Positions 5,499 to 6,125 of a DNA stretch of 6,125 bases are shown here, piece by piece (position 1 is the first letter of the stretch; every line of letters begins with the position of its first letter). Below the pieces are notes generated by a model. That model was not told the DNA's origin. It worked only from the letters and a program-made list of their open reading frames with translations, and searched no databases. The DNA comes from an uncultured Ruminococcus sp. (GTDB taxonomy: Bacteria > Bacillota_A > Clostridia > Oscillospirales > Ruminococcaceae): NCBI GenBank assembly GCA_947303535.1, contig CAMYYQ010000082.1, forward strand, positions 1 to 6,125, given 5' to 3'. The position numbers were made by a program, and so were the translations under genes.

Positions 5499-6125
5499 GT
5501 TTTTATGATGCCCGAAACGGCTTCGCTTATCTTACGGGCAACATAGGGATTGTTCATTGTATAAAGGTGTATTCCGTCAACTCCGCTTGCCACAAGATCA
5601 ACTATCTGATTTACCGCATAGGCTATGCCTGCATCTCGCAGAGCTTCGGGATTGTGTTCGTACTTCGTCATTATACGCACGAATTTGCTCGGCAGACTTG
5701 CTCCGCAGGTAGTTACCATACGCTCGATCTGCTTTTTATTTACAACAGGCATTATTCCTGCCTCAATAGGGATATTTATGCCTGCGATAGCAGCCTTTTC
5801 GCGGAATTCGTAGAAATTGTCGTTGTCAAAGAAAAGCTGTGTTATAAGGTGGTCTGCGCCTGCTTCCACCTTTTTCTTCAGATTGATAATATCCTCAACA
5901 AGGTTCTCCGCCTTTAGACTTTATGTAAGTTATAAGGTCGCTTGCATAGCTGAAATCATTTACAGGCGGTATCTCAGGGTTTATATCGCCTCTGAGAGCA
6001 AGTATATTCTCGATGCCGCGTTCTTTTGCCTCAGATAATGCAGCATCTATCTCGCTTTTAGTGAAATTTATGCAGGGCAGATGAAGCATTGGCGTTATGC
6101 CGCTTTCCTTGATTTTTGAAGCTAT
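5495..6125 (-). pseudogene. metF: Methylenetetrahydrofolate reductase, broken by an internal deletion/frameshift (5' end outside window)
   Basis: MetF reduces 5,10-methylene-THF to 5-methyl-THF with an FAD cofactor, supplying the methyl group for methionine synthase. The frame is open at the window edge (IASKIKESGITPMLHLPC), so the N-terminus lies beyond 6125. The first part runs to a TGA at 5895-5897 and includes HLPC (like the E. coli AHLTC) and the conserved LALRGD. The second part is in another frame from about 5908 to the TGA at 5495-5497. It begins ENLVEDIINLKKKVEAGADH and includes ITQLFFDND, GIMPV and the C-terminal HLYTMNN. Between them, after IKSKGG, the expected segment of about 17-18 residues with a YPExH-type motif that contacts FAD is absent. 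The shift requires a loss congruent to 2 modulo 3, such as 50 or 53 bases. Both halves are otherwise well conserved with no other stops, so the break is recent or a sequencing/assembly artefact. Confidence 0.85.

Noticed and set aside
5459..5917. A 152-residue plus-strand open frame across the metF and MetH-activation genes
   Set aside because: It is antisense to well-conserved genes, its translation looks like no known protein, and it is richer in Cys and Tyr than expected.

Overview
The window looks like core chromosome of a low-to-mid-GC Gram-positive anaerobe, most likely a Clostridia member near Ruminococcus (Oscillospiraceae). This rests on protein style (a lipoprotein solute-binding protein, a free-standing MetH activation-domain protein, a mazG-hup-rqcP cluster) and on strong AAAGGAGG-type ribosome binding sites. 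It is inferred from reading the sequence, not from a database search.

Layout. The left third (1-2074) is on the plus strand: the 3' half of trpS, then a promoter and mazG, an HU-type DNA-binding protein gene overlapping mazG by 8 bases, an internal terminator, and rqcP. These genes serve translation and housekeeping: Trp-tRNA charging, nucleotide-pool cleaning, nucleoid packing and ribosome quality control. The right two thirds (2136-6125) are on the minus strand. In transcription order they are metF (its 5' part lies outside the window), a MetH activation-domain protein joined by an ATGA overlap, then an orphan extracellular solute-binding lipoprotein with its own near-perfect promoter, and a NAD-dependent epimerase/dehydratase-like SDR protein. 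The two arms converge at 2074-2137, where two hairpin terminators are packed together; one works on the minus strand only and the other on both strands.

The most notable item is metF. Its reading frame is broken at about 5904-5915, where the normal conserved segment carrying the YPExH-type motif is missing and the frame shifts. This is either a real pseudogene or an assembly/sequence deletion. It matters because the downstream MetH activation gene has no ribosome binding site of its own and appears to depend on translation of metF.

No RNA genes, CRISPR arrays, insertion sequences or phage genes were seen, and I found no convincing new multi-gene system. Smaller points of interest are an HU protein with five cysteines including a CPPC motif, a four-cysteine tail on the MetH activation protein, an orphan solute-binding protein with a strong promoter and a nearby inverted repeat, and an SDR protein with a Thr-Asp-Gln in place of the dehydratase Thr-Asp-Glu.
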